Of a stretch of DNA of 20,647 nucleotides, positions 1 through 9,455 are shown piece after piece. Numbering within the stretch: the stretch's first letter is position 1; each line of letters opens with the position of its first letter. The DNA comes from Welwitschia mirabilis (Eukaryota; Gnetophyta; Gnetopsida; Welwitschiales): NCBI GenBank assembly GCA_051453625.1, contig JBOZIK010000001.1, positions 22,645,943 through 22,666,589 of the forward strand, given 5' to 3'. Position numbers and translations under genes: made by a program. The notes beneath the pieces are model-generated. The model worked only from the letters and a program-made list of their open reading frames with translations. It ran no database searches and was not told where the DNA came from.

Positions 1-798
1 CTTTTTAATTTCCATCTTTTGCTCACTGTCTCTGACATTCTGATTTTAAGTCATGCCATGTTGCAGACTTTTACCCATGGCTACATGTCACTGATGTTTT
101 GAAAATGTCACCTGAAAATGTCACCTAGCAAAAGACATAAACCCTAGAGGTTTCTTGGGCTACATATCACCCAATTTTGGAGACATGTCACCCTTTATAA
201 ATCATTGTGTCAATCACTTTGGCTTCTTTTAATGGAGTGAGATTTGATGAAGTGATTAAAGGTTTCCTACAAACTCCCTAAGTGAAAACATATTCAAATT
301 ATGTTGAAGCTCCTTCAATTTTAAGTCCTAAGTGTGGACACTAGAGGGGATGCTAACTCCATCATCAACGATAGGATTTCTTGGCTATTCAGAAATTTGC
401 CTTCTTTCAAATTTAGAGATAGTTATATAGAGCACTGCAAATGTAGGCAATTGATCTCCATTTAGTTGACATGGATTGGAGAAATTTTGTGATGATAGAA
501 TAGTTGCAATTTTCTCTTCAACATGAGTTGAAGGAAGTTGTTAGATTAGGATCTTTTTAGGAGTTTATATTGTGATAAATTTGAAATCTTTAGTCATTTG
601 TATCCTCCATCTCACTTATCTCAATGAAAACTTCTCCTTTTTGTTGCTACATTGAACAGCCTGATATTGAATTTTTGCTTTCCAAAAATATTGTAACCAT
701 GTTTGTTCTGGTATCCATGACTCAATGAGTAGTGGCACAAAAGCTCTTTTTATAAATAAAGAATACCTATCTTTCTTTGCTCCCTAAGGATAACAAAT
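1..798. other. Anonymous repeat-like DNA, no gene
   Basis: No coding region is supported here. The first 200 bases repeat the word ATGTCACC several times. A weak LTR-like stretch may begin at 539: a purine-rich GAAGGAAG is followed by TGTTAG, and about 160 bases later comes TGGTATCCATGA (709-720), which loosely resembles a primer-binding site. The matching LTR end (CTAACA) was not found, so this is only a suggestion. The 3' remainder may be downstream sequence of the gypsy fragment on the minus strand. Confidence 0.35.
101..126. repeat. 13-bp exact tandem duplication
   Basis: The 13-mer GAAAATGTCACCT occurs twice head to tail at 101-113 and 114-126. Related ATGTCACC words occur nearby. It looks like local slippage in a repeat-derived stretch and has no evident function. 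Confidence 0.85.
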
Positions 799-1230
799 CA
801 ATAGGATAAAGTTGGTATCAGTATACAATAGTAATCCTTAATGATTGCTACTAACTTTGCTATAGAAGCATTCGTTAGTACCAATATGATGTCACTAGGT
901 TGGATCCTATCCTCTAGCTGCAAGTGTTTTTGCTATATGTAAGGGCATAACATCTGCATTTGCTCCTAAATTTATAAGGCATTTTCTCACTTCTTTACTT
1001 CCTTCCAAGATCACACACACGACACTTGGACCTTGGCTTTTATATTTTGGAGCCTTGTTAGCAAGAAAATAAGTTGTGCTTTTTCCCATATAAACTGTTT
1101 TTGGGATTGCCCTATTCCTTTTTCGGCTCACCAAGTCTTTGCACATTCCAACGTATTACTTAACATTTTGAAGAATTTTCCAAATAGGCAAATTAATATT
1201 AAGCCTTTCATTATTTCTTTTAAGTATTCA
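799..1230 (-). pseudogene. Ty3/gypsy aspartic protease region, broken
   Basis: This region would process the polyprotein. On the minus strand INLPIWKILQNVK (about 1160-1200) is followed by a stop, then MCKDLVSRKRNR, then PKYKSQGPSVVCVI and CLINLGANADVMPL near 930-1000. Plant gypsy proteases have the pattern 'PKYKDPG....C.I...ALLDLGASVN.LP', so the active-site D-[LS]-G-A appears here as N-L-G-A: the catalytic Asp is replaced by Asn. After HIAKTL the frame ends at 907, but the neighbouring frame continues LQLEDRIQPSD, matching the 'LQLADRS' step that follows the protease in this family, and is open to a stop at 799-801. A frameshift near 915 is therefore likely. It is inactive by both catalytic loss and frame breaks. 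Confidence 0.72.
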
Positions 1231-1472
1231 CCATAAGTTGAGGGTGGTGTTAATCTTTTCATCCATGGGGTTGGCTTTTTATCTCCTTTCCTTTTAGTAG
1301 TATCATAAGATGTTGAGGGAATTGGGTTAGCTACACTTGCGAAGGGTATGATTTCTTCAATGTCTTCCTCACTCTTTTTCCTAATCTTCTTTAGTTTGGA
1401 CTTTAGGATTTGTATATATTGCTAGTTTGTAATGTTTTACACTATCCTTCTTGTCATATGGTTAGGAAGGAA

Positions 1473-2560
1473 TCATGCCTTGTTTCCAATGGTCCCATAC
1501 AATTGTTTATTGCAGAATTTCCAACATTTTCTCCATATTTTTATTTGTTCCTGAGTCTGTTTTAACCATTCCTCCATCATCGCCTTGAATGAATCATTAG
1601 CTTGATTATTATTATTAATATTCCCTAAGTAATGATTTTTGGAGCTGTTACATGGCAGTTTTGGCACTTTATTTCCAAAAGATTCAAACTTTGAGTTAAA
1701 CATTCTCTTAAAGTCTCCCATGGATTTAGGTTGGATTACTGATTCAAAGCACATATCTCTTTAAAGATGAACTCTTCAGAAGTAGGAAGGGCAGGACATT
1801 GATTAATTGTATGATACTTATCTTCACAAATGCAACAAGTAGCTATGTTAGGTCTCAAAGCTGTAGGCTTCTGACTCTCCTTTAAGTTTTTCAGATTCTT
1901 TAAACTAGAGGTGATATCTTTCACAATTGGTTTGAAAGACTCTATGAAGGATGCAACTTCAAGATTTGGAGTAGAAGATTGAGGTGATTCTATGGCCTTT
2001 ACTTACTTTATCAACTCCCTGAAATGTATAGGCTCACTCTTGGTTTGGATGACGGGTCAGGTTCTGCTCATTTCTCTAACTTCTTGTGACTTTTTTGCAT
2101 GTAGTTGTAGGATCTTCATCCAAGATATTCCCCCACTTGTGAAGTCAACCATTTGTCTTGTGTGATGATTCAATCCTTCCAGGAAGCATCCCACAATTTG
2201 ATATTGTTGAAATTCATTACTCAGATTTTGGGTGACATATTTCACCAATCTTTCAGAGGTTGCACAATACTCCTCATCATCTTTTTGCTTAAATCCACTT
2301 ACTTGTTTTCTTAATTCTTGAATTTTTGACTAGTCATACAATGGTGGAAAAAAGGGGTGTGTATATTGTCTCATGTTTTGATACGATTATTTGGTAAAGA
2401 GTTGATCTCATTCTTACCCTATCCTAGATGTTTGATCCATTACATCCTTCTTTGTAGTTTTAGCAATTTGTTTAGTTTCAATCAAGAGGTTGTAAGGATC
2501 TTCATTGTCCAAACCAGGAAAGTAGGTTAAATTGACTCTTGGATTTCTACATCTTCTGCT
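1473..2560 (-). pseudogene. Ty3/gypsy gag, broken
   Basis: Gag forms the particle that packages retrotransposon RNA. Near 2410-2560 the minus strand reads NPRVNLTYFPGLDNEDPYNL, like the start of the plant gypsy gag domain (retrotrans_gag). At 2057-2248 comes FLEGLNHHTRQMVDFTSGG, the familiar 'GL...RQ.VD...GG' pattern of Athila-like gags. A zinc knuckle follows at 1796-1837 with spacing C-x2-C-x4-H-x4-C (CCICEDKYHTINQC), then PALPTSEEF. Further gag-like residues at 1473-1754 are in another frame. At least three frame changes or stops separate these blocks, so no intact protein is made. The family assignment is firm at superfamily level; the Athila/Tat-like lineage is inference. Confidence 0.78.
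1796..1837 (-). other. CCHC zinc knuckle of the gypsy gag
   Basis: The minus strand encodes CCICEDKYHTINQC, an intact C-x2-C-x4-H-x4-C retroviral-type zinc knuckle. In the family this binds element RNA. It is the best conserved block of this gag copy. Confidence 0.85.
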
Positions 2561-2783
2561 AGTAGGACGATAGACTTGTTGGCTCTATTTTATGATTTAA
2601 CAGTAAGTCTTTCAATTTTGCATTAGGGCTTGAAGGCAAACTCATGTTGAAATTCAGAGACGAAATAGCAGCACTATAGGGTTGATTGAGGTGAAAGAAA
2701 CTGTTCCTTAGACATGTGGAAGAATTGGACAAAGGTAGAAATTGGTCATTATAAAGTCTTCTTAGAATTCCTCGCTTTTCCAT

Positions 2784-4020
2784 TGTTCTTCAATTGAAGT
2801 GCTTGGGGTCATAGTGCTAGCAAGAGGAGCTTTAGGAGGTTAACTATCTGAAGAGGATTCTTTGTACACATTTTCCCTAGGTGAGTTTTCCCAAGATGAA
2901 TGAAGGGACTTTTCTACACCATTGCTTGCTTCTTGTATGAAAGACAATCAGAGATGCTGCTACTGTCTTATGTGTGAAAGAATGTTATGATTGTAAGACT
3001 GATTTGTAAATTACTTTGGGCTAGGATTTGAAACAATTTGAAGATTGATTTGTTGCTACTATTCCTTCTTTCTGTTGGATCAACTATGTATACCTGCTCA
3101 TTTTAAGCTATCATGATTGCCCTAATTACTCATGATTTTGTGAAGGAAGACAGAATTCATAGTGTATTGACATAGGTGAAATATGTCATAAATTCCATGC
3201 CTGTTTCTTCCTGCTACTTAATTAATTAGATTTTGAGCTTAATTCTTTAATAACAAGTCTCTTGGAATGTGAACAAAGTCAAATTTTAGAACTCAAGGCA
3301 AAGCAAAACCAACATATGGGAGCATTAACTCTGAAGTATTTTGTTTCTGTCATTAGGACCGCTACATGTACATATCCTGTGTATGGTCTCTGCTGTTTAA
3401 TTATTTTGTTCCTCCTTTTCTTTATATTTCTATTCTACTGCAAAATAAGACTAACTTTTGATGAATGTCATTTCTTATTTTCAACTCAACATCAGGGCAT
3501 ACTGGTGTTGAAATAAATTTTACACTGATAGGGGATTTCCATGCGGAAGATTATGTTCCTTAAATTCTAACCAATTGAGATGTCTGAACCTGTATGTCAG
3601 AAGGTCATTCTCCTACCTTTTAAATCAAAAACTTCAAGGAATGTAAATCTATGAGATGTGGATTTCTAAGTCACCCAGATAGATATCTAAGAACAACACT
3701 GGGTACTGTGATTCCTATTTGAAAAGTTGGGAATAAATAAAGAATGAAAAATGTTCTAGTCTCCTCAACAAAAAAAGATTTTTCAATTTTTTTTTTATTT
3801 TGGTCATTCTTGTCCATTTGCTTAGATGTTTGCATTCTAGTTACAACATGCTTAATTTTGTATTTACTAGGTGAAATTCTACCATCAATTGAAGTATTGA
3901 ATGAATGTTTCTATTCAAGCCTGGTTGGTTAGAAATAAAATTCAGTCTTGTATGCACCATTGCTCTATCATTCCATATTAACTTTTGAAGCCACTAATGA
4001 AATTTTATTCTGTTTTACAG
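2784..4020. other. Non-coding stretch before the HAD exons
   Basis: No gene or recognised repeat is supported. Short open frames (for example 3262-3516 and 3744-3932) are hydrophobic, AT-driven and match nothing I know. I looked for earlier HAD exons, especially the DxDGT nucleophile motif, and did not see them. The stretch ends in a pyrimidine-rich TTCTGTTTTACAG acceptor at 4008-4020, so at least its right part is an intron of the HAD gene. Confidence 0.5.
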
Positions 4021-4718
4021 AAGGGGACTAATTACTCGCAACATCAAGGAATCTGTTGATTTGTTCCATTCCCGGTTTGGGGTGAGTTCCATTCTATTGC
4101 TTCACAAAGAACTATTACCCAGCACAAACTTCCATGACAGCTAGGACTCTTCTCTATAATTTAGTAAACCGTACACTAGTGTGTATACAAGTAGATCTCT
4201 AGAAAGTATTAAGTGTCAGGTCTTGATTTGACAATCTATACAAAATGTCTAGGGACTTTATCAATAAAATTTTATAAGCCCTATACTTACATTTGCGTTT
4301 ATTCATATGAAAGTATATTCTTATTGAGTATGGAGGGAGTGCCCTGATGTGAGAAATTTGGCTTGATATTGAGCACCATTATAAAGTCAGCCCCCCCTGA
4401 TTTGCATTACATTTTAAAATCTCTGTTTATGTTTGTTGTTATCGTGAACTGGTCATTCCATTAACCCCCCCACCCCCCTTCCCATTTTGACAAGTCATTT
4501 TATTTGTAATTATCGTAGCAATTAAGATATGAATTTTATATTTACTATACTGTTTAAAAACAGTTTTAAATAATTTTCAGATGAAAGAATTCACTCCAGC
4601 TTTGAGTAGAGAGTTTCGGCCATATAAACCAGATCCAGCTCCTTTGCAGCATATCTGTGCATCTTGGGAAGTTGTACCAAATGAAATCATGATGGTTGGG
4701 GATAGCTTGGCTGATGAT
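4021..4718 (+). CDS. HAD-superfamily hydrolase, two internal exons (partial)
   Basis: This is a fragment of a haloacid dehalogenase-like phosphatase/hydrolase, closest in my recognition to the Arabidopsis protein annotated as At2g33255; its substrate is not known to me. Exon A is 4021-4081 (preceded by TTTTACAG, followed by GTGAGT) and encodes RGLITRNIKESVDLFHSRFG. Exon B is 4581-4718 (preceded by AATTTTCAG, followed by GTAAGT) and encodes 46 residues. Exon A starts with the last base of a split codon; exon B is in phase 0. The HAD motif II Thr is in GLITRN, motif III Lys in RPYKPDPAP, and motif IV acidic residues in MMVGDSLADD. Motif I (DxDGT), the nucleophile, is missing and must lie on upstream exons not seen here. 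The C-terminal end is probably in the N-gap that follows, possibly ending at 6292-6360. No stop or frameshift is visible and splice sites are canonical, so the gene looks functional. The family call is firm; the exact orthologue is inference. Confidence 0.9.
4082..4580 (+). other. Intron between the two HAD exons
   Basis: This 499-nt intron has a GTGAGT donor and a TTTTCAG acceptor and is AT-rich. It contains two C-runs, at 4389-4395 and around 4465-4478 (the second interrupted by one A), which are unusual in such AT-rich DNA but have no assigned role. Joining the flanking exons keeps one frame with conserved HAD motifs on both sides, which supports both boundaries. Confidence 0.88.
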
Positions 4719-5316
4719 GTAAGTTCTTGATGAATCTTATTCTTCACCTAAGATTCTATTTCAAAAACAACAATTTTCTGTTTTGTTCCTCATAAAAGCT
4801 TATTAGCAAACATGCTTTAACAAAAGGTGGGAACATAATTTTACATCCTATTGACACTCAACATCACCTCCATATTATTGGAGACCCCTAAAAATTTCAA
4901 TCTGCAAATGTTATATTTAACTATATTTAAATTTGTGCTTGTTTTGAATGAAGCATGCTTCCATTAACCAAAAGTGGACCAATTAGTCTTTTGTTAAAAA
5001 TTGTAGATTTCTTGCATTATGCTATCTATGAGAGCAAGATCAAAGATATAAGGAGAGGAGCACAAGCAGGGCAGATAACACTTACTCCTTAGAGAAATGA
5101 ACTATGTGCAGCACAACCAACAAATATGGAAGAAAGAACATATTAGGATTAGAGATACCACCCACGTCAATAGTAGGAATCTCCTCAATTGTACAATAAC
5201 TACCCACAAGATTAGCTTAATTGGTGTTCTCATCAACATCATCCGGAGCTAAGGGTTGAACATAAGCTCATCCTACAAGGATATCTCCTTCCACAACCAT
5301 GTGCATCTAACGTATT
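4719..5316. other. Probable HAD intron, no recognisable exon
   Basis: Begins with a good donor (GTAAGTTC). No exon with the expected next HAD segment (the 'ACGKRAGA'-type sequence after motif IV) could be found before the gap. The part after about 5000 is different in texture and may be repeat-derived. Confidence 0.5.
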
Positions 5317-6290
5317 NNNNNNNNNNNNNNNNNNNNNNNNNNNNNNNNNNNNNNNNNNNNNNNNNNNNNNNNNNNNNNNNNNNNNNNNNNNNNNNNNNNN
5401 NNNNNNNNNNNNNNNNNNNNNNNNNNNNNNNNNNNNNNNNNNNNNNNNNNNNNNNNNNNNNNNNNNNNNNNNNNNNNNNNNNNNNNNNNNNNNNNNNNNN
5501 NNNNNNNNNNNNNNNNNNNNNNNNNNNNNNNNNNNNNNNNNNNNNNNNNNNNNNNNNNNNNNNNNNNNNNNNNNNNNNNNNNNNNNNNNNNNNNNNNNNN
5601 NNNNNNNNNNNNNNNNNNNNNNNNNNNNNNNNNNNNNNNNNNNNNNNNNNNNNNNNNNNNNNNNNNNNNNNNNNNNNNNNNNNNNNNNNNNNNNNNNNNN
5701 NNNNNNNNNNNNNNNNNNNNNNNNNNNNNNNNNNNNNNNNNNNNNNNNNNNNNNNNNNNNNNNNNNNNNNNNNNNNNNNNNNNNNNNNNNNNNNNNNNNN
5801 NNNNNNNNNNNNNNNNNNNNNNNNNNNNNNNNNNNNNNNNNNNNNNNNNNNNNNNNNNNNNNNNNNNNNNNNNNNNNNNNNNNNNNNNNNNNNNNNNNNN
5901 NNNNNNNNNNNNNNNNNNNNNNNNNNNNNNNNNNNNNNNNNNNNNNNNNNNNNNNNNNNNNNNNNNNNNNNNNNNNNNNNNNNNNNNNNNNNNNNNNNNN
6001 NNNNNNNNNNNNNNNNNNNNNNNNNNNNNNNNNNNNNNNNNNNNNNNNNNNNNNNNNNNNNNNNNNNNNNNNNNNNNNNNNNNNNNNNNNNNNNNNNNNN
6101 NNNNNNNNNNNNNNNNNNNNNNNNNNNNNNNNNNNNNNNNNNNNNNNNNNNNNNNNNNNNNNNNNNNNNNNNNNNNNNNNNNNNNNNNNNNNNNNNNNNN
6201 NNNNNNNNNNNNNNNNNNNNNNNNNNNNNNNNNNNNNNNNNNNNNNNNNNNNNNNNNNNNNNNNNNNNNNNNNNNNNNNNNNNNNNNNNN
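5317..6290. other. Assembly gap, 974 N
   Basis: A run of 974 undetermined bases. The non-round length suggests an estimated gap. It probably hides the next HAD exon and perhaps the left end of the hAT element. Confidence 0.98.
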
Positions 6291-6291
6291 G

Positions 6292-6360
6292 CTTTTTGAT
6301 TTTGGAGATTCCAGTTCGCTAAACACTCTAGAGCAGATTACGGATCGTTTCAAATCGTGA
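6292..6360 (+). CDS. Possible last exon of the HAD gene (C-terminus)
   Basis: Directly after the gap one frame reads LFDFGDSSSLNTLEQITDRF then KS and a TGA at 6358-6360. HAD proteins of this family end with a short segment of the form 'DFxVxSLxxLxxLLxxxF' and then stop, and the length here (22 residues) and the spacing of DF, SL and the hydrophobic positions are compatible. The upstream splice site would be inside the gap. The competing reading is that this is the terminal region of the hAT element that lies next to it, because GGATCGTTTCAAATCGTGA resembles subterminal repeats of hAT elements. The evidence is weak, and a short open frame can arise by chance. Confidence 0.3.
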   Translation, partial: LFDFGDSSSLNTLEQITDRFKS

Positions 6361-6662
6361 ACATTGAAAAAAGTGAAATTACATATATTTTAATTTTTAT
6401 AAATATATCATTGCAATTGTATTGACAATAACTTGTAAAATTAAAAACTATAATGTCAATTTTCAATACCATGATTAATTTTTAATGAAGGCACATAGGT
6501 AATTGAACATTGTAATTATATTACTTCGAGTTTCAACCACACAAGTGGTATAATCAAGTGCTATAATATAGTAAGTCACGAGTACAAAATTACAAATTCC
6601 ACTATGTAAAATTGCAAACCACAAAGTCCAAATCATGATCTAGATGCTTTTCCTCCATGAGT
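6361..6662. other. AT-rich non-coding DNA left of the hAT transposase
   Basis: No gene is seen. It lies 3' of the transposase stop, so it should include the element's 3' flank and possibly one terminal inverted repeat, but I could not recognise a TIR or an 8-bp target duplication. Confidence 0.45.
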
Positions 6663-7175
6663 TCAAAGCTTGGCCTTTTGAATAAGCCTTGCTTCTTGTG
6701 CTACAATGGCTTCCTTTTGTCTAGTGCTAGTCTCAAGAAAATCAATATCAAAAGGACTTATATATGGCTCACTAGTAGCTACTCTAGCACTCATAAGATG
6801 GCAAGAAAGGTTGCCAAGGCCACTATTAGTAGAATGGTTAGGATCAACTGAGGCATCAGTTGGTACATCTGAAATCCACTTTGTGATTACTGAAACTCTT
6901 TGATCATCATCAAGCATGTCTATAAGGGCATCCAAGTCCATGTGGTCATTATTTTCTGTGGGACTAGAAACTCTGAAATTGATTTTCATATTATAGTAGA
7001 CATAGACAAGTTTATCCAATCGTTGCATGGTTGGCTTTGTTTGCTTCTTTATGTAGATATGCTCAAAAGGCACTCCAACTTCACTCACATCCTAAAGCAC
7101 TACAAGGTTAACTAAATATTTTCAATGATAATTTCCTTGGCTCAAGAGTGGAAATACCCCATAGCTCCCACCATT
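6663..7175 (-). pseudogene. hAT transposase C-terminal dimerisation region
   Basis: This part mediates transposase dimer formation. The minus strand has NGGSYGVFPLLSQ near 7150-7175, then the open frame 7088-6663 with FEHIYIKKQTKPTMQRLDKL and VYVYYNMKINFR. The family pattern is 'C..S..ERN.S.FE.IH.KKRNRL...RL.DLVYV.YN'. The usual Cys-Glu-Arg-Asn block has decayed to EVGVP. An acidic tail follows (DLDALIDMLDDDQ), then an uncharacterised stretch rich in Ser/Thr to the stop at 6663. The 141-codon frame is the longest open stretch of the element. Confidence 0.88.
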
Positions 7176-7529
7176 GACTAACAAAATACAAATTATAAAT
7201 TGGAAACTAATTGATCAAAAAAATTAATAATAAAAGGATAAAATAAAAATATAACTATGCTAATATGGAAATTTGCAAATTTAATATGTTATTATGGTAC
7301 CACTTGTAGATACCGCGTTGATTTATCTCTGAGCAGAAAGCCTATTAAACAAGGCTTCTTCCCTTCTCACAAATTGTTAAAGTTGTTTGCATATAAGCTC
7401 TTGCTCATCCTAGTTAGGAGCTAACTTCTCCATTGTATCATGGAAACCGAGGCTAACTTTTATATCAAGTTCATATTTAACAACTTTTTTTGTATAGACA
7501 AATCTAGGGTTAAGATGGTGTGCTATTGC

Positions 7530-8077
7530 ATTCAAGGGTCTATGGAGCTGGCTGTTTCACCTTCAATCAATAATATCCCAAAATGGTTATCCTTGCCTCC
7601 GTCATTATTGTAATAGTTTGCAATTGCCTCCTTAGCTATGTCCATTGCCTCATATCCTTTTGCCATTGGACAATTATCCCCATTAACAATGCAAAGCACA
7701 TGGACAAGGGGCTCAAAAGCCTATATGAAATCATGAAAAAGTTGTCCAGTTTGTACATAACTAAATGACAATTATAAAGTGAAAGTATAAAACTCTGATT
7801 CATAATTAATTTTCAGATTTATGATTTACTTTTGCCTTCATAGACTCGCATACTTTCTCCCAAAATGCCTTATTATAAACTAGCTCACTATCTTATCTAC
7901 CATGAGGAGAAGTACGATATTGGATAAAGTCTTCTCCATGTAGCCACCTATCGGAGGCAAAAGCTTGTATAAGTTGTAAGCACTTACTCTCCAACCTTTT
8001 TAATGTGAGGAAGTGTGTGGCAAAGGGAGTTGTAGCAAGCCTGACAAGATCTTTTCCTTCAGTATATTTCTTCACAA
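7530..8077 (-). pseudogene. hAT transposase, distal core
   Basis: After the gap the minus strand reads KKYTEGKDLVRLATTPFATH, then FLTLKRLESKCLQL and a block ending RWLHG; this corresponds to 'KF..G..L.RP..TRFAT.FL.L..L......L...F.S..W'. It ends at a stop at 7893. Further on, after a probable intron with acceptor TTTCATATAG (around 7720-7730), it reads AFEPLVHVLCIVNGDNCPMA and GYEAMDIAKEAI, matching 'PLV.VLR.VDGD..P.M.Y.YEAMD.AKE.I'. A final frame change gives RWNSQLHRPLNAIAHHLNPR near 7510-7560. The order is right but the reading is broken by several frame changes and stops. Confidence 0.82.
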
Positions 8078-8266
8078 NNNNNNNNNNNNNNNNNNNNNNN
8101 NNNNNNNNNNNNNNNNNNNNNNNNNNNNNNNNNNNNNNNNNNNNNNNNNNNNNNNNNNNNNNNNNNNNNNNNNNNNNNNNNNNNNNNNNNNNNNNNNNNN
8201 NNNNNNNNNNNNNNNNNNNNNNNNNNNNNNNNNNNNNNNNNNNNNNNNNNNNNNNNNNNNNNNNNN
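8078..8266. other. Assembly gap, 189 N
   Basis: Undetermined bases inside the hAT transposase. The protein pieces on both sides are in the correct order, and a family alignment would expect a comparable stretch of coding sequence, so the estimated length is plausible. Confidence 0.97.
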
Positions 8267-8610
8267 TACCTCTATTATATGCTCAATTTTTGACAAGTCC
8301 TCCAATAACAAATCAAGCAGTGAGCGGAACAAGGTGTCCAATAAATCGATGGATGGTTCTTCATCAACTCTTCCCTTGCTGTGAGATAGTTGGAGGCATT
8401 ATCTATAATGAATTGCACAACATTATTTTCCCCAACAAAGTTCACTATCCCCTTGAATAATTTAAGTAAATAATCCAATCTTTTGACATGATCAAGGGCA
8501 TCCACAAATTTGATGAATACTATTCCATTCTTAGAGGCTACCAAAAAGTTAATTATTGTCCTTCATCTAGAGGTTGTCCATCTGTCAGCCATAACATAGT
8601 ATTCATATTT
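8267..8610 (-). pseudogene. hAT transposase catalytic core, proximal part
   Basis: The minus strand reads WEKYEYYVMADRWTTSR, a stop, then RTIINFLVASKNGIVFIKFV through NNVVQFIIDNASNYLTAREE to IYWTPCSAHC. The Asp of MADRW (8584-8586) and the Asp of IIDNAS correspond to the first two acidic residues of the hAT D-D-E triad, and WTPCSAHC is the conserved C-x2-H block. Another frame then continues LLDLLLEDLSKIEHIIEV up to the gap, as the family does after 'AHC', so a frameshift falls near 8320. The remaining catalytic Glu is expected in the distal part. Family assignment is firm. Confidence 0.88.
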
Positions 8611-8782
8611 CTCCCATGTATTTTGTAATATTCATTTAAGGCATTAGAATTCTTAAATGAACAAATCTAACAAAGTATAAAATAAAACTCTCAAACATTG
8701 TAAATTTCACTAAATCAGTAAATCACTAAATTGTCAAATACAAAATTACGTTACAAAATAAAGACTTATAATTATTCCTTAC

Positions 8783-9000
8783 CTTGTGCTCCTCAAGTAG
8801 TTTATCAATGTCACTTGCACAATCATCAAGAAGTGACCCTCGCCATTGATTGTATGTACGTGCTTTAAAACCTGGAGTTGCTGTGATGAGTGCATCAAAC
8901 ATTTTTTGTTACAATGCGCTATTTGTAGCATTGAAGGGAATTACACAAGCATAGAACCAAGATGCAATCATTTTTCTTACACCTTCATATACATCTTTGT
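8783..9000 (-). pseudogene. hAT transposase, DUF659-like segment
   Basis: The minus strand gives RKMIASWFYACVIPFNATNS, a stop, then QKMFDALITATPGFKARTYN and a block ending LLEEHK, in one frame. This matches the conserved run in plant hAT proteins of the form 'A..WFY...IPFN..NSP.F..M..A....GPG[FY]..P....R..LL......' followed by 'L..HK'. Right after EEHK comes GTAAGG (8777-8782), a good splice donor, so an intron probably starts here. The acceptor before the next segment (near 8610) is not clear. The stop falls where the family has a codon before F/Q, so it is a point mutation. Confidence 0.78.
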
Positions 9001-9258
9001 TTTGTGATCCCATTCCCTGAATGGTGGGTTGTGAACCAGGTGTGGTGAATGATGGAAATACATTTGCCCCTTCACCCACATTAAAAATGGATTGTTTGTG
9101 GATTGCAGAGTATAAGAGCTACCTAATCCAACATAATTAGAGGAGCCCTCTAAACATAATTACACACCAAATCTTGTGGAAGAAACAAATTGTTGAAAAG
9201 AGTGTTTACTTCTTGCTTTTTTTGCCTCAACTCCTTGTTCCACTCTATGCCACCATAT

Positions 9259-9455
9259 TTAAAATTTTTCTTTTACTTCTGTGGGTGCTTTCAGACATGT
9301 TATCCCCTTTAATTTTATTCCATCTAAGTGGAATTTTAATCGGAAACTCCACCATGGCACTCTCTATTACAAAAAATGCTAATGTCAATTTTTGGTTTGG
9401 ATCTAGGTGTTGCCCAAGTCCAACCAAAGGCTTTTCTTCGTCCTTCGTCCCCCAT
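9259..9455 (-). pseudogene. hAT transposase N-terminus, BED zinc finger
   Basis: BED fingers bind the transposon ends. From ATG at 9455 the minus strand reads MGDEGRRKAFGWTWATPRSK, then a segment ending ISIFCNRECHGGVSD and a stop. In the adjacent frame from 9342 it continues RLKFHLDGIKLKGITCLKAP up to a stop at 9259-9261. Together these match the family pattern 'W..ATP...C..C....GG..RLK.HL.GI......C..AP..V...'. The first cysteine pair is spaced C-N-R-E-C instead of the usual C-x2-C, so one residue was inserted or changed. A one-base frameshift near 9342 breaks the domain. The position matches the expected N-terminus, which supports 9455 as the original start. Confidence 0.8.

Larger units (their letters stand above)
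799..2783 (-). mobile_element. Ty3/gypsy retrotransposon fragment (gag to protease)
   Basis: Read on the minus strand, this stretch gives the order of a plant Ty3/gypsy polyprotein: gag, a CCHC zinc knuckle, then an aspartic protease. The frames are repeatedly broken. Reverse transcriptase, RNase H and integrase are not recognisable, although they would be expected at lower coordinates, so the copy is truncated or has decayed beyond recognition. No LTR pair or target duplication was found. It lies antisense to and upstream of the HAD hydrolase exons, so it could sit in an upstream intron of that gene or in intergenic DNA. The 2559-2783 part is assigned only by position, as a possible gag N-terminus. 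Confidence 0.75.
6663..9455 (-). mobile_element. hAT DNA transposon, decayed transposase
   Basis: On the minus strand the pieces run in the order of a plant hAT transposase: BED zinc finger (9259-9455), DUF659-like part (about 8783-9000), catalytic core with the WTPCSAHC motif (about 8266-8600), distal core (about 7530-8077) and the C-terminal dimerisation region (6663-7175). Each piece matches the family but they lie in different frames with stops between, and there is a 189-N gap inside. At least two introns seem present. A start codon at 9455 and a stop at 6663 bound the coding part; TIRs were not found, so the true element ends are unknown. It is non-autonomous as it stands. Confidence 0.85.

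Noticed and set aside
539-720. A complete LTR near the left edge
   Set aside because: There is a possible purine tract and TG start, but no matching CA end, no partner LTR and only a poor primer-site match.
3262-3932. Hydrophobic small frames upstream of the HAD exons
   Set aside because: They are produced by T-rich intron-like DNA, have no conserved motif, and do not contain the expected HAD N-terminal motif.
5040-5100. AAGCAGGGCAGATAACACTT as the next HAD exon (CGKRAGA-like)
   Set aside because: The resemblance covers only a few residues, there is no proper splice acceptor in phase, and a stop follows at once.
5256-6353. Very long open frames on both strands
   Set aside because: They consist almost entirely of Ns from the 974-base gap and carry no coding information. 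The same holds for the frames through the gaps at 8078-8266, 11489-11588 and 14180-14279.
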